The notes: generated by a model not told the origin, from the sequence alone. Shown: positions 34,092 through 43,763, counted from the stretch's first letter. The stretch: DNA of 64,000 nt from CAVOHU01 sp963843385 (GCA_963843385.1 CAWJJY010000005.1:806001-870000); one strand, 5' to 3'. Translations and numbers: made by a program.

Positions 34092-36485
34092 CACACCTCG
34101 ACCCGGTCTGCGGCATGACGATTGAAGAGGAAGATGCCGTCGGCTCGCATCAGCATGCCGGTGTCACCTACTACTTCTGCAACGAGAGCTGTCTCGAGAG
34201 GTTCAGAGAGGGGCCGAAGCAGTTCCTGGAGCCTGGGGACGCCACCAGGGCGCCGGTACCAGCCGGCGTGAGCTTCATCTGCCCCATGGATCCGGAGGTC
34301 CGATCGTCGCGGCCCCGCGCCTGCCCGAAGTGCGGCATGGCGCTCGAGCCGGACATGTCGGACGCTGCGGCGCTGACGCGAACCGAATACGTCTGTCCGA
34401 TGCATCCGGAGGTCGTGAGGAACGAGCCGGGCGCGTGTCCCATCTGCGGGATGGCGCTCGATCCGCGCACCGCGTCGCTGCTCGATTCGCCCAACCCGGA
34501 ACTGGTCGACATGACGCGGCGCTTCTGGATTGGTTGTGCGCTCGGCGCCCCCGTCTTCGTGGCGACAATGGCCGGCATGGCGGGCGTCGGCCTCCCGATG
34601 AGCTGGATGGGCGTCACCAACTGGGCGGGGCTGGCGCTTGCGACGCCGGTCGTCTTCTGGGCCGGTTGGCCCTTCTTCGAACGGGCGTGGGCGTCCCTCG
34701 TGAACCGAAGCCCGAACATGTTCACGCTGATCGCTTCGGGCGTGGGTGCCGCGTACGCCTACAGCGCGAGTGCGACCGTCGCGCCGGGCCTGTTTCCGGA
34801 CGGGCTCCGGATGCACGGCGTCGTCGAGACGTACTTCGACACGGCGATCGTCGTCACGGTGCTCGTCCTGCTCGGCCAGGTGCTCGAACTGCGCGCTCGG
34901 AGCCGGACCGGCACGGCCATCCGGCAGCTGCTTGGACTCGCGCCGACCATTGCGCGAGCGGTCCGGGACGGCGTGGAGATCGACGTGCCGCTCCGCGACG
35001 TCAAGGTCGGCGATGTCTGTCGCGTCCGGCCCGGCGAGAAGGTGCCGGTCGACGGCCTCGTGATCGAGGGGCACAGCGCTGTCGACGAATCGATGGTGAC
35101 CGGCGAGCCCATCCCCGCGGAGAAGACGGACGGAGCGCGCGTCACCGGCGGGACCATCAATACGACTGGCACGCTGCTCGTCCGGGCGGAGCGGGTGGGG
35201 AGCGACTCGTTGCTGGCTCAAATCGTCCGGATGATCGGCGAGGCACAGCGGAGCCGCGCGCCGATTCAGCGGCTCGCCGATCGGGTCGCATCCTACTTCG
35301 TTCCGGCTGTCGTGGCGGTCGCCGCCATCTCGTTCGTCGCGTGGAGCCTGTGGGGGCCGCCACCTCGCCTCGCGTTCGCGCTGGTGAGCGCGGTGGCCGT
35401 GCTCATCATCGCCTGCCCCTGTGCGCTGGGCCTGGCGACGCCGATGGCGATCATGGTTGGGACCGGCCGGGGTGCGACGGCGGGCGTGCTCGTGAAGAAC
35501 GCCGAAGCGCTCGAACGGCTCGAGCGTGTGGACACGCTGATCGTCGACAAGACCGGAACACTGACCGAAGGCAAGCCGAAGGTGGCGTCGATTACCGTGC
35601 TCGATGGAGGATCCGAGGCACGACGCGCTGCGCCTCGCCGCTGCCCTGGAGCAGGCGAGTGAGCACCCGCTCGCCGCTGCCATCCTCGCCGCCGCACGGG
35701 AGCGCCGCCTCGAGATTCCGGCCGTTGACCAGTTTCGTTCGGAGCCGGGCAAGGGAATCGCGGCGGTCGTCGACGGGACCACGGTCGTGCTCGGAAACCT
35801 GGCGATGATGCAGGATAGAGGTGTATCGGTCGACGCCGCCCGCGCCAAGGCCGATGAACTGCGCCGCGAGGGTCAGACGGTCGTGTACCTGGCGTCCGGA
35901 GGACGGCTGACGGCGCTCCTGGGCGTCGCCGATCCGATCAAGGCGACGACACGGGATGCGATCGCTGCGCTGCACGCGGAAGGGCTGCGCATCATCATGG
36001 TGACCGGGGACAACAGCGTGACCGCACAGGCCGTGGCCCGCCAGTTGAATCTCGACGATGTGCGCGCGGACGTGCTGCCGGACGGGAAGCGCGCGGTCGT
36101 TCAGCAACTGCAGCGCGCGGGCCGGATCGTGGCGATGGCCGGTGACGGCGTGAACGACGCTCCGGCACTCGCCGAGGCGGCGGTCGGGATTGCGATGGGC
36201 ACGGGTACCGACGTCGCCATCGAGAGCGCAGGCGTCACCCTGCTCAAGGGAGATCTGCGCGGCATCGTCAGGGCGCGGCGCCTCAGCCGTGCGACGATGC
36301 GGAACATCCGGCAGAATCTGTTTCTCGCGTTCGTGTACAACCTGATCGGCGTGCCTGTGGCGGCTGGCGTGCTCTACCCGCTCACCGGAACGCTCATCAG
36401 CCCGATCTGGGCGAGTGCGGCGATGACGCTGAGCTCCGTGTCGGTGATCAGCAACGCGCTCCGGCTCCGCCGGGCACAACTCTAG
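34088..36485 (+). CDS. P1B-type heavy-metal ATPase (copper type) with YHS and two HMBD domains, frame-interrupted
   Basis: The intended product is about 798 residues. Order: YHS domain (about 4-45), two heavy-metal-binding domains (CPMDPEV...CPKCGMALEP and CPMHPEV...CPICGMALDP), then the pump. The pump has CPCALGLATP in the transport helix, DKTGTLTEGKP with the phosphorylated Asp, TGDNS and GDGVNDAPAL. Late-helix motifs FVYNLIGVP and MTLSSVSV fit the Cu+ subgroup. It should export cytoplasmic Cu+. The frame breaks at about 35616-35619, where one base too many is present: the sequence goes from TVLDGGSE to HDALRLAAALEQASEHPL. The domains on both sides of the break are complete. Confidence 0.88.
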
Positions 36486-36495
36486 GGAGGCTCTG

Positions 36496-36642
36496 ATGGT
36501 GACCGATCCCGTGTGCAAGATGCAGATCGATGAAACGAAGGCGGCTGCGAAGAGCGAGTACAACGGCAAGACGTATTACTTCTGTGCCGTCGGCTGCAAG
36601 AAGCGATTCGACGCCGAGCCGCAGAAGTACGTGAAATCGTAG
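36496..36642 (+). CDS. Small YHS-domain protein
   Basis: This 48-residue protein reads MVTDPVCKMQIDETKAAAKS and then YNGKTYYFCAVGCKKRF. It has the YHS-type cysteine pattern DPVCKM and FCAVGC, and is nearly the same length as the domain at the start of the ATPase. It may deliver or buffer copper for the pump. GGGAGG precedes ATG 36496, and the gene starts 10 bases after the ATPase stop, making it the third gene of the operon. Confidence 0.9.
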   Translation: MVTDPVCKMQIDETKAAAKSEYNGKTYYFCAVGCKKRFDAEPQKYVKS

Positions 36643-36678
36643 AGCGCGTAGAAGCGGAACGCGCGCTCCGCCGCTTCG

Positions 36679-37464
36679 CTACTTCCGGCCCGGCACCTCA
36701 GGCGTGAACACCAGGAAGTATTGATACGGAAGAAACGTGTGTTCCCGCGCCAGCCGGAATCCGTGCTGCTCGAACTCGCGGACAACATCGTCGCGGGCGA
36801 TTCGCATCTCCGGCGGCGGACCGTCCGGAGCGTCCTTCCTGTAGTCGACGATGACGACCTGACCGCCAGGCCGCAGCGTCTTCCTCATCAGGTCGAGGTA
36901 CCGCGCGTGATCGCCGATGTGGTGCCAGGTGTCGCAGATGAAGAAGCGATCGACAGGACCCGGCAGGAGCGGATCATCCGGCTTCGCGAGAATCGTCCGG
37001 ACGTTCCTGACGCCCGCCTGTTTCGTGCGCGCCTCGAGGTGCGCGATCATCTCCGGGCTGATGTCCACGGCGTACACGACGCCTCGATCGCCGACGTGGT
37101 TCGCAAACCGGAGTGAGAAGTAGCCGGCGCCGGCGCCGATGTCCGCGATCCGCTCACCGTCCTTCAGCTCCAGGGCCATCAGCACCTCGTGTGGCTTCTG
37201 ATAGGCATCCCGGGCAGGGTCCTCGAGCATCGCGATATAGGCGGCCGAGTTCTGGTGCAGCTTGTGCATTTCCTCGACGGTCATCGGCTTGGTCTGCGGC
37301 GGGACAGCCTGTCCATCAGGCGCGGTACCCACGACCGGCGTGGGCGGCCGTGTTGCCGGTGGATCGACGGTAAACCGTCCCTGGCGATCTCGGGCGGACA
37401 CAGGGCTGGCCAGGACCAATGAGAAGATCAGCGACGCGGCGGCGACAGGTGGCGCGTATTTCAC
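36679..37464 (-). CDS. Exported class I SAM-dependent methyltransferase
   Basis: This 261-residue protein starts at GTG 37464, 5 bases after GGGAGGGA, and has a clear signal peptide (about 1-24, ending SPVSA). The methyltransferase fold starts near residue 100 with IADIGAGAGYFSLRFANHVG, then AVDISPEM, DTWHHI and LRPGGQVVIVDYR. The presence of a signal peptide on a SAM-using enzyme is odd, because SAM is cytoplasmic. Similar proteins with predicted signals occur in Acidobacteriota and Proteobacteria. The substrate is unknown. Starts further upstream lack a ribosome site. Confidence 0.85.
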   Translation of the reverse strand: MKYAPPVAAASLIFSLVLASPVSARDRQGRFTVDPPATRPPTPVVGTAPDGQAVPPQTKPMTVEEMHKLHQNSAAYIAMLEDPARDAYQKPHEVLMALELKDGERIADIGAGAGYFSLRFANHVGDRGVVYAVDISPEMIAHLEARTKQAGVRNVRTILAKPDDPLLPGPVDRFFICDTWHHIGDHARYLDLMRKTLRPGGQVVIVDYRKDAPDGPPPEMRIARDDVVREFEQHGFRLAREHTFLPYQYFLVFTPEVPGRK

Positions 37465-37786
37465 ACTTCCCTCCCGGATGGCGTTGGTGAAGTCCTTGCG
37501 TGATCCATCACAATTGCCAGAGGCTCGGGCGAAGACGGACTCCGGCCTCCACGCGGCGTCCTCCCCTAAGACCATCCTGGGCGCGCGCGCCGTCTCCCGG
37601 GCTCGGTGAGCGTCCAGGAAGTGCAGGGCTGCCGCATTGGCCGCGGGAACGACCGGGCCACACTTCTCCCCCAAGCCGCCCTGCCATGCCCCGGTCACGA
37701 TCGTCCCGTGCCGTAGATTTCACCTCGTGCTCCCGGTCCGAGGCCCCACGCCGCGGCTGGTTGGCTCAACAGGTCGATTGGCTGGT
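37465..37786. other. Intergenic region, 322 bases
   Basis: Lies between the methyltransferase and N-acetyltransferase genes, both on the minus strand. No gene or distinctive repeat was recognised. It presumably includes the methyltransferase promoter. Confidence 0.5.
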
Positions 37787-38593
37787 TCACAACTGTCCGG
37801 TCAGCTGAACGCCGTCCAGCGCCTGTCGCACGATCTCGATCGGCATGCCGAACTCCCGTTCGATCGTCGCAGGAAGTCGCTCCTGACCCGGGATCTCGTG
37901 GTGGGTCCACACGGCACCTGCCGCGGTCGTCAGGGTGAGATTCCGGAGAGTCACGGACCGGTTCTCCCCGAAACGCGTGATGAGCAGTGCGTGCATGAAC
38001 GTCGCGCGATCCGAGAACGACTCTGCGATGACTCCGGCAAAGTGATCGATACGGCGCGGGGCCGGATTCACGTCGTATCCGTGCATCACCACGCCGTTGC
38101 AGATCATGTCCATCCGCACGCGTCCGCCCGGGCTCGATGGCCTGAGGACGTACCGCGTGGGACCTGCCACGATCTCACGGTCGCGTGGACAATCCAGCGG
38201 CAGAGGCTCGAGAAACGGCGCCCCGTATCCGCCGTCGACCAGGTACCTGCGCCCGTCGAGCGTGACAATGTTGACGATGTGAACGTCGGGCGTGGACATG
38301 TCGGCCCCGCACAGCGCCACCTGGTAGCCGAGCCGCGCGAGCAGTTGGTTGAGATGGAAGTTGTTTGCGTAGCAGGTGCCCCCGAAACGGTACCGCTCGA
38401 TCCCGTCGAGAAAGCACGACAACTCGGGGATGCCCCTTCGCGCAGCGTCGTTCCGGTAGTACAGCTTCGATACGTTCTCGAACGGAATGCGCGTCAGGTG
38501 GGAGGCAACCAGCTCCGTGAGAGCCTCGATGCCGGGGCGCCGACCATCGACGCCAAGGATGTCCAAGTACCGCCCGAAGAGGACCGCTGTCAT
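37787..38593 (-). CDS. nat: Arylamine N-acetyltransferase
   Basis: This 268-residue protein has the NAT catalytic triad: Cys74 in RYRFGGTCYANN, His105 in DVHIVNIV and Asp120 in RYLVDGGYGAPF. The N-terminal RIPFENVSK is also conserved. It transfers acetyl from acetyl-CoA to arylamines and hydrazines, probably for detoxification or aromatic metabolism. ATG 38593 was preferred. A GTG at 38620 in the same frame would add nine residues. Confidence 0.94.
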   Translation of the reverse strand: MTAVLFGRYLDILGVDGRRPGIEALTELVASHLTRIPFENVSKLYYRNDAARRGIPELSCFLDGIERYRFGGTCYANNFHLNQLLARLGYQVALCGADMSTPDVHIVNIVTLDGRRYLVDGGYGAPFLEPLPLDCPRDREIVAGPTRYVLRPSSPGGRVRMDMICNGVVMHGYDVNPAPRRIDHFAGVIAESFSDRATFMHALLITRFGENRSVTLRNLTLTTAAGAVWTHHEIPGQERLPATIEREFGMPIEIVRQALDGVQLTGQL

Positions 38594-38682
38594 CGCTGAT
38601 TCCTGCCTGTGATCGTCCACGATACCTCGTCCAGGGCGTGCACCTGTAGCGGTCGCGGTGGGGCAATGCCTTCGGACCGACC

Positions 38683-39174
38683 TCAGCCGGCCGCACGGCT
38701 CAGCTTGTGTCCCGTCTTCAAGAAATGATTCATCGATCGCTCCCAGAAGATCACGGCGCTGCGGAACGCGTCATCGGTCCACGCCGCGAGGAACCGGTCT
38801 CCTGCAGGCGTGATCGACGTGTGTTCATACGACACGTCAACGTGGGATCGCCCCTGATCGGCGGGCGACACCGCAATCCTCAGCACGCAGGTCCTCGAGT
38901 CCGGCGTGAATCGCGCGAACTCCACGATGCCGGCCGGGCGTTCGTGGCGGGTGACAATCCACACCGTGTCCGCTTCGCCCAGGTTCGAGGTGGTGAACAC
39001 CGCCCCATTTTCGACCACGCCCGAAGCGGAGTAGATCATCCTGAACTCCCAGTCCTCGAGCCACTCAGCTTCCCGCACCGGGCACAGCAGCGGAAACACG
39101 GCGTCCGGCGGCGCATCGATGGTCTGGCGATAGCGTCTCGTCACTCTCTTCGGTCCGTTGATCACGTCACTCAT
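38683..39174 (-). CDS. SRPBCC (START-like) domain protein
   Basis: This 163-residue protein looks like a polyketide-cyclase/AHSA1-type lipid-binding fold: RRYRQTIDAPPDAVFPLLCP at the start, TSNLGEADTVWIVTRHE in the middle and a long C-terminal helix ending NHFLKTGHKLS. Such proteins bind hydrophobic ligands. The specific role is unknown. The start ATG 39174 has GGAGG 5 bases upstream. Its promoter has an operator-like palindrome. NAT follows about 90 bases downstream and may be co-transcribed. Confidence 0.75.
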   Translation of the reverse strand: MSDVINGPKRVTRRYRQTIDAPPDAVFPLLCPVREAEWLEDWEFRMIYSASGVVENGAVFTTSNLGEADTVWIVTRHERPAGIVEFARFTPDSRTCVLRIAVSPADQGRSHVDVSYEHTSITPAGDRFLAAWTDDAFRSAVIFWERSMNHFLKTGHKLSRAAG

Positions 39175-39218
39175 GTCAGCCTCCAGGCGTGAGCCGGTCG
39201 TGGGCTCCATGCCTTGAA

Positions 39219-39249
39219 GGTAAACCTGTCAGCGTTAGACAGGTCAAGG
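39219..39249 (-). promoter_or_regulatory. Promoter with palindromic operator upstream of the SRPBCC gene
   Basis: On the minus strand TTGACC (39247-39242) and TTTACC (39224-39219) are 17 bases apart. A perfect 7-bp palindrome ACCTGTC (39224-39230) and GACAGGT (39238-39244) fills the spacer. This placement would block RNA polymerase, as TetR-family repressors do. No such repressor gene is nearby. A second, wider pair, CCTTGA (39212-39217) and TCAAGG (39244-39249), surrounds it. Confidence 0.6.
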
Positions 39250-39476
39250 CTGGAAGATTGCGGGACTCGCCGGCGGCCTGCTCGTCGCGTGTCCCCAGAC
39301 CCGCTGACCTTCGCGGGCGGGCTGTTGCAGCTTCTGCAGGATCGGCGCGCCGGTCGTGCCTTCGAGCGACGCTGTCGGCTCGTGTGCCGACTCGACGATT
39401 CGTGCGGGCGGGACGTTCAACCGGCGGCCCGGCTTCGCCAGGAGAGCCGGGAACCCGGGGAACCCAGGACCAGCGC

Positions 39477-39941
39477 TCAGTCTTTCGCCGGGCCGAAGTA
39501 GCCCTGCATGAGACGGCCCATCCACTCAGGAACCGACGGCCCTGCGGGCGAGTCGTGGATCGGAACGTGCGGCTTGATGTCGAGCACGGGAGTCCCGTCG
39601 ATCGCGTCCAGCCCGCTCACGAACAGCGATCTCCCCTCGAGTCGTTTCAGTGCGACCGTGGTGATCCCGATCGGGTTCGGCCGGTGCCTGGCGCGCTGCG
39701 CGAATATCCCGATCAGCGGCAGGTCTGCCTGGTCGCGGGGACGCCTGACCAGGTGGTCCCCGAGACGGAACTCAGCCTCGTGCATCAGGAACACGACGAT
39801 GACATGCGAGAACGTGTCGAGCCCCTTCAGTCCAGGCGCGAACTCCTCCCGCAGCTCGATCTCGGATACGACCGCCCCCCAGTTCTCGTCGATCGCCTCC
39901 TTGACACTGTTCTTCACGATGCCAATCGGTTCGATGTTCAT
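39477..39941 (-). CDS. TrmO/TsaA-like methyltransferase (tRNA N6-methyladenosine type)
   Basis: This 154-residue protein is the TrmO fold: IEPIGIVKNSV at the start, GLKGLDTFSHVIVVFLMHEA, and the conserved ARHRPNPIGITTVALKRLEG with LDAIDGTPVLDIKPHVP. The family methylates N6-threonylcarbamoyladenosine at position 37 of certain tRNAs using SAM. It lacks the C-terminal domain of E. coli TrmO and is about two-thirds its length, like many bacterial short forms. ATG 39941 starts exactly at family homology. Confidence 0.85.
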   Translation of the reverse strand: MNIEPIGIVKNSVKEAIDENWGAVVSEIELREEFAPGLKGLDTFSHVIVVFLMHEAEFRLGDHLVRRPRDQADLPLIGIFAQRARHRPNPIGITTVALKRLEGRSLFVSGLDAIDGTPVLDIKPHVPIHDSPAGPSVPEWMGRLMQGYFGPAKD

Positions 39942-39970
39942 GGTTTTCGGCTCACACGAGAGCGACGAGG

Positions 39971-40489
39971 TCACAAGTGGTGACCGCCTCTGTGGGTCCT
40001 CACCCGATTCCCGACCTCCCGCGCGCCCTCGCTCTCGTATCGGCCGGCTTTGACCTCCCAGCCGATGTGGCTGTAGAGCACTGCCAGGCTGGCGGCGTCC
40101 TTCACGTCGGGAGCTGCCGCGACCTCGAGGGCGTGCTCGAGTTCGTGGCCCAGCCAGACGGGGCGGTCGACTGGCTGAAGCCGCCACTTGTTGATGCGCA
40201 CCAGCAGGTAACGTAAACCGGCGGCGCACGAAACGAACGACAGATAGGCCCGCGGCTCCCCTTCCTGACCGGTCATCTTGTCTGTCAGGTAGACGACGAC
40301 GTCGGTCCGGTCGAGCTCCTCCAGCAACGCCCTGACGACCGGAGCGCGAGCGGCGGCATCCGCAAGCAGGGCGGCTGCGCCGGGGGATAGCGGACGCGTA
40401 TGCGTCCAGGTGCGCTGCGGCGCCGGGCCCGCAACGGCGAGGTGAGCAACCGACAGCGTCAGCAGCAACGAAAGATGCGCGAGGCGCAC
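39971..40489 (-). CDS. Secreted protein with HELEH zinc-protease-like motif
   Basis: This 172-residue protein has a signal peptide (about 1-20) and a single HExxH motif in VWLGHELEHALEVA (His115 to His119), typical of zinc metallopeptidases. The remaining sequence matches no family I recognise beyond acidobacterial hypothetical proteins. The short length suggests a minimal metallopeptidase or a degenerate one. It lies 29 bases upstream of the TrmO-like gene on the same strand and may share its transcript. Confidence 0.65.
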   Translation of the reverse strand: MRLAHLSLLLTLSVAHLAVAGPAPQRTWTHTRPLSPGAAALLADAAARAPVVRALLEELDRTDVVVYLTDKMTGQEGEPRAYLSFVSCAAGLRYLLVRINKWRLQPVDRPVWLGHELEHALEVAAAPDVKDAASLAVLYSHIGWEVKAGRYESEGAREVGNRVRTHRGGHHL

Positions 40490-40965
40490 GACAACAGCCT
40501 CCTGCAGGACGGCGGAGATGATGGCGCCTGGGCTGCAGTCGTGCGCGTGATGCAGGCAATCGCTGAAGACCCGGTTTCAACACCTCCCGGAGTCGCTGAT
40601 TCACTCAGCAACCCCGTCGGGTCCGGAGGATCTGAAACGGCTGCTACTGAATATGACTTCGAATCGGGTACGGAAGTTCCCGACGTGCCAGGGAACACGG
40701 CTCCCGGGAACACGCGCCACCGGCCAATCAGGTTGGCGCAAGCCTTGCCGTCGACAAGTTCCAGCTGCCGGAGTCTGGACGAATCGTCCACGGCCGGACG
40801 CTCTGGCGCACCGGCCTCGTGGTCTGACCGGTGGACCGAAACGCCAACAAGAGGCCCGGGCCGTTGGTGGCCGGGCCGGCGCCGCCAACGGCCCTCATTC
40901 CCCGGCCGACTCGGTGGTAACCTGATAGATACAACTCACACAAGGCACGACCGAGGGGTCCTTCC
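40490..40965. other. Intergenic region, 476 bases
   Basis: Divergent promoters for the HELEH gene and the response regulator must lie here. It contains a near-duplicated GGGAACACG around 40693 and 40708. No gene was recognised. Confidence 0.5.
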
Positions 40966-41415
40966 ATGGCAAGCGGTCTCGATTGCATCATCGTGGACGA
41001 CGAACCCGCTGTCTGCGAGATCGTGTCCCAGATCATCCGGCGCTTCTACGCATGGGGCGACGTCAAGACGTTCACGGCCACCGATCAGGCCATCGCCTAT
41101 TGCCTGACGCAGCAGACAGGCGTCGCGGTCTTCGTCGTCGATGTCCTGATGGGCAAGAAGACGGGGTTCGACCTGCTGGACGCGATCTCGCACAAGTTTC
41201 CGATGGCCTACGAGGACACCATCATCATCACGGGAAGCGCGAACGACCAGGTCGTGCAGATGTGCCTGGCGCTCAACATCACGTACCTGATCGAAAAGCC
41301 GATTCGTCCCTTCACCCTGCAGATGGCGGTTCGATCGATCGTGGCCAAGTACACGAAGTTCGCGAAGAAGCTGCTGACGGATCCGGACCTGGCGGCGACG
41401 CTGAACTCGCTGTAG
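40966..41415 (+). CDS. Stand-alone response regulator receiver
   Basis: This 149-residue protein is a single receiver domain: acidic pair DDEPAVCEIV, phosphorylation aspartate in VFVVDVLMGKKTGFDLL, ITGSAN and a terminal IEKPIRP. No output domain is present. The last 25 residues form a helix. It converges on the prkA2/spoVR operon with 38 bases between stops. It may act as a phospho-switch for that module or serve a distant kinase. A T-rich promoter was not identified. Confidence 0.9.
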   Translation: MASGLDCIIVDDEPAVCEIVSQIIRRFYAWGDVKTFTATDQAIAYCLTQQTGVAVFVVDVLMGKKTGFDLLDAISHKFPMAYEDTIIITGSANDQVVQMCLALNITYLIEKPIRPFTLQMAVRSIVAKYTKFAKKLLTDPDLAATLNSL

Positions 41416-41426
41416 CGGACGGGGTG

Positions 41427-41452
41427 CCCGGCCGGCGCGGGGCGGGGCCGGG
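41427..41452. terminator. Hairpin between convergent response regulator and prkA2
   Basis: CCCGGCC (41427-41433) pairs with GGCCGGG (41446-41452) around a 12-base loop. It lies between the two stop codons. There is no T-run, so it may be only a partial terminator. Confidence 0.45.
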
Positions 41453-41453
41453 T

Positions 41454-43763
41454 TCAGGCGTTCGAATAGGTCTGGGCCAGGTCCTGGTCGATGACGTAGA
41501 TGCAGATCTGCTTGGCGCCCTGGTCCGTGTATCCGAATTTCTGTTCGAGGTTCCGCATCAGGCTGATCACCTCGTCCTGGACGCGCTCGTCGACCGCGTT
41601 GAACGACTCGGTTGCGTACTCCTTGATCGCGTTGCGGAACGTGTCGTTCTTCCGGAACGGCTCCAGCACCTTCTCCTTCAGGTTGTGGACGTACCGATCG
41701 TGCAGGGTCGCGTAGAGCGATGTCTGCACGAGCGACCGGCCCTCGAGCATCATCTCCTGGTTCAGCACCTTCGTGGTGAACTGGTTCTGCGTCTCCGCCC
41801 GCAACGCGCGGCGCCGGTTCTCGTCGTTGCTGGATCCGACGATCCGCCTTTCGATGCTGTCGAAGTATTCGTTGGTGATCTCGATGAGTTCGCCCGTGTA
41901 GACACAGCGCTCGATCCGGCCCGCCTCGAAATTGGTCGCGAAGATGTAGTTCTGGATGTCGCGGGCGATCCGCTCCTCGTTGTACCCGTACAGCGACTCC
42001 TTCACCTCCTGGAGCACCGCGTAGTTGTAGGAGCTGACGAGCGCGTCGAGGAAGCCCGACGGGATCATCCGCCCGAGATCCCTCCGCAGGTCCCGGAAGT
42101 AGTGGCAGAGCATGCCCACGTTCACGAGGACGCCGTCCTTGGCGAAGGTCGACACGAACTCGCCGAAGATCTTGATGGAGTCGCGCCCGGAGAGGCCCTT
42201 GTCGCCTTCCGCCTCCGACTCGTCGATCAGCGCGCGGCGCCGTTTCGCGCTGAACTGCCGCCGATCCTCTTCGGTGAGCCAGGCCGGGATGACGCCGGCA
42301 TAGACGTCCATCTTGAGCAGCTGGAGCTCGGCGTCGCAGAACAGCCGGTACTTCTTCGGGTCCGGAATCCAGTCGTGCAGGGTCTCGGACTTCTCCTTGA
42401 GCCGCGACGAGATGATGACCTTCGCGAAGTTCTGCAGCACGCGGGGCAGGAAGACCCTGCCCACGTGCTTGCCGAACACGTTGCGGTAGATTCGCACCTC
42501 GGTGTTGTAGTCGAGCACGTACGGGATCTTGATGATGCTGATGCGGTCGGCAAAGGAGTGGAGACCCTCGATGGAGGTCCGATCCTCCGGGTTCATCAGC
42601 GCGAGGAAGAGGGAGTTCACGTTCTCTTCGATGTCGTCGACCTTGTGGAGCCCTTCGCTGATGATGCCGTGGAGGCTGGCGAACCGCTTCTTGTTGTTCC
42701 CCTTGACGTCCATCAGGGCGTAGACGCCGTCGTTGGTGCTCGCATACCGGGAGAACAGGTACCGGACGCGCTGGCTGTCCTTGAGCAGCGCGCTCAGCTG
42801 GTCCCTGACGAGCTGGTTGGTGAGCACGCTCGGCCGCGACACCGGGTCGCCGGGGTTGAAGACCGAGATTCCCTGCCCCAGCCGCCGGTTGAAGACGTAG
42901 GGGCGGGCGTAGATCATGCCGAACGCTTTGATGGGGGTATCGAGCCGCTGAATCAGCGCCTCGTACAGCGACGTGCAGATCGTGCAGGGCGTCTCCTGGA
43001 AGACCCACTCGTATTGCTTCTCCGAGAACAGGCGGTACTTGAACTCCGAATTCGCCAGGAGCCGGTCGAACATCTCGCGGCGGTAGTCCTTGGGAATCTG
43101 GAGGATCGGATTGTCGTGGCTGGGGCAGGGAATCTCGATGCTCTCCGTCGCCGGGGACGACAGGACGTTGAGGGTCTGCATCCGGCGCGACAGCGGCGTG
43201 GTGTCCTCCGTGAGGCTCCGCAACTGGCTCAGCAGCGCGTGCGCGTCGTTCTCGCTGCCTGCGCGGAGCTCCTTCTTGTCGAGCCGCCACACCGTCTCGT
43301 AGCAGGTGCCCTCGACGGTCCGCGTGTAGAGCTCGAGCTTCATCAGCAGGTTGTTCAGGAAGGTGCTCTTGCCGCTGCCGTGCGGCCCTTCGAAGACATA
43401 GATCCGGTTCTGCTGCGCGCCCTGCCGGTTGGCGGCGATGTGGTTGATGAACCGGTTCGCGAACAGGCGGTCGGCGAAGAAGGGGGTGTCGGTGCCCTCG
43501 ACGAAGAGCCGCTTGCAGTCGTAGTGGACGTAGTTGATCGACTCGGGATCGTCGGGATACTCGTTGACGCCGTCGCCGACGTAGCTCCGGATCATGTCGT
43601 GGAGGCGCTGGAAGATGTTGCGGAACACGCGCGTCGGCGACTCCGCCGCGAGACGAATCACGTCGCGGAAGGGGATGAGCGAGTGCTGGTCGCCCTCGCG
43701 GATGCGCGCGCACAGCTCGTCGAGGACGACGCCGACACCCTTTTCGTCGTAGCCGGTGTTCAC
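41454..43763 (-). CDS. PrkA-like AAA+/serine kinase, second copy
   Basis: This 769-residue protein from a GTG start has a PrkA-type AAA+ module with Walker A GPHGSGKST (126-133 core) and a sensor-like NPEDRTSIEGLH. The C-terminal half matches the PrkA kinase-type region in organisation, but the sequence is clearly different from the other PrkA in this operon. It lies downstream of spoVR, with a GTGA overlap, at the end of the operon. PrkA proteins are dynamic AAA+ ATPases with reported serine kinase activity and act in starvation or sporulation. A copy at this position is uncommon. Confidence 0.85.
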   Translation of the reverse strand: MNTGYDEKGVGVVLDELCARIREGDQHSLIPFRDVIRLAAESPTRVFRNIFQRLHDMIRSYVGDGVNEYPDDPESINYVHYDCKRLFVEGTDTPFFADRLFANRFINHIAANRQGAQQNRIYVFEGPHGSGKSTFLNNLLMKLELYTRTVEGTCYETVWRLDKKELRAGSENDAHALLSQLRSLTEDTTPLSRRMQTLNVLSSPATESIEIPCPSHDNPILQIPKDYRREMFDRLLANSEFKYRLFSEKQYEWVFQETPCTICTSLYEALIQRLDTPIKAFGMIYARPYVFNRRLGQGISVFNPGDPVSRPSVLTNQLVRDQLSALLKDSQRVRYLFSRYASTNDGVYALMDVKGNNKKRFASLHGIISEGLHKVDDIEENVNSLFLALMNPEDRTSIEGLHSFADRISIIKIPYVLDYNTEVRIYRNVFGKHVGRVFLPRVLQNFAKVIISSRLKEKSETLHDWIPDPKKYRLFCDAELQLLKMDVYAGVIPAWLTEEDRRQFSAKRRRALIDESEAEGDKGLSGRDSIKIFGEFVSTFAKDGVLVNVGMLCHYFRDLRRDLGRMIPSGFLDALVSSYNYAVLQEVKESLYGYNEERIARDIQNYIFATNFEAGRIERCVYTGELIEITNEYFDSIERRIVGSSNDENRRRALRAETQNQFTTKVLNQEMMLEGRSLVQTSLYATLHDRYVHNLKEKVLEPFRKNDTFRNAIKEYATESFNAVDERVQDEVISLMRNLEQKFGYTDQGAKQICIYVIDQDLAQTYSNA

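Noticed and set aside
39244..39525. A 93-codon minus-strand frame upstream of the SRPBCC promoter
   Set aside because: No ribosome site or domain, and it overlaps the end of the TrmO-like gene.
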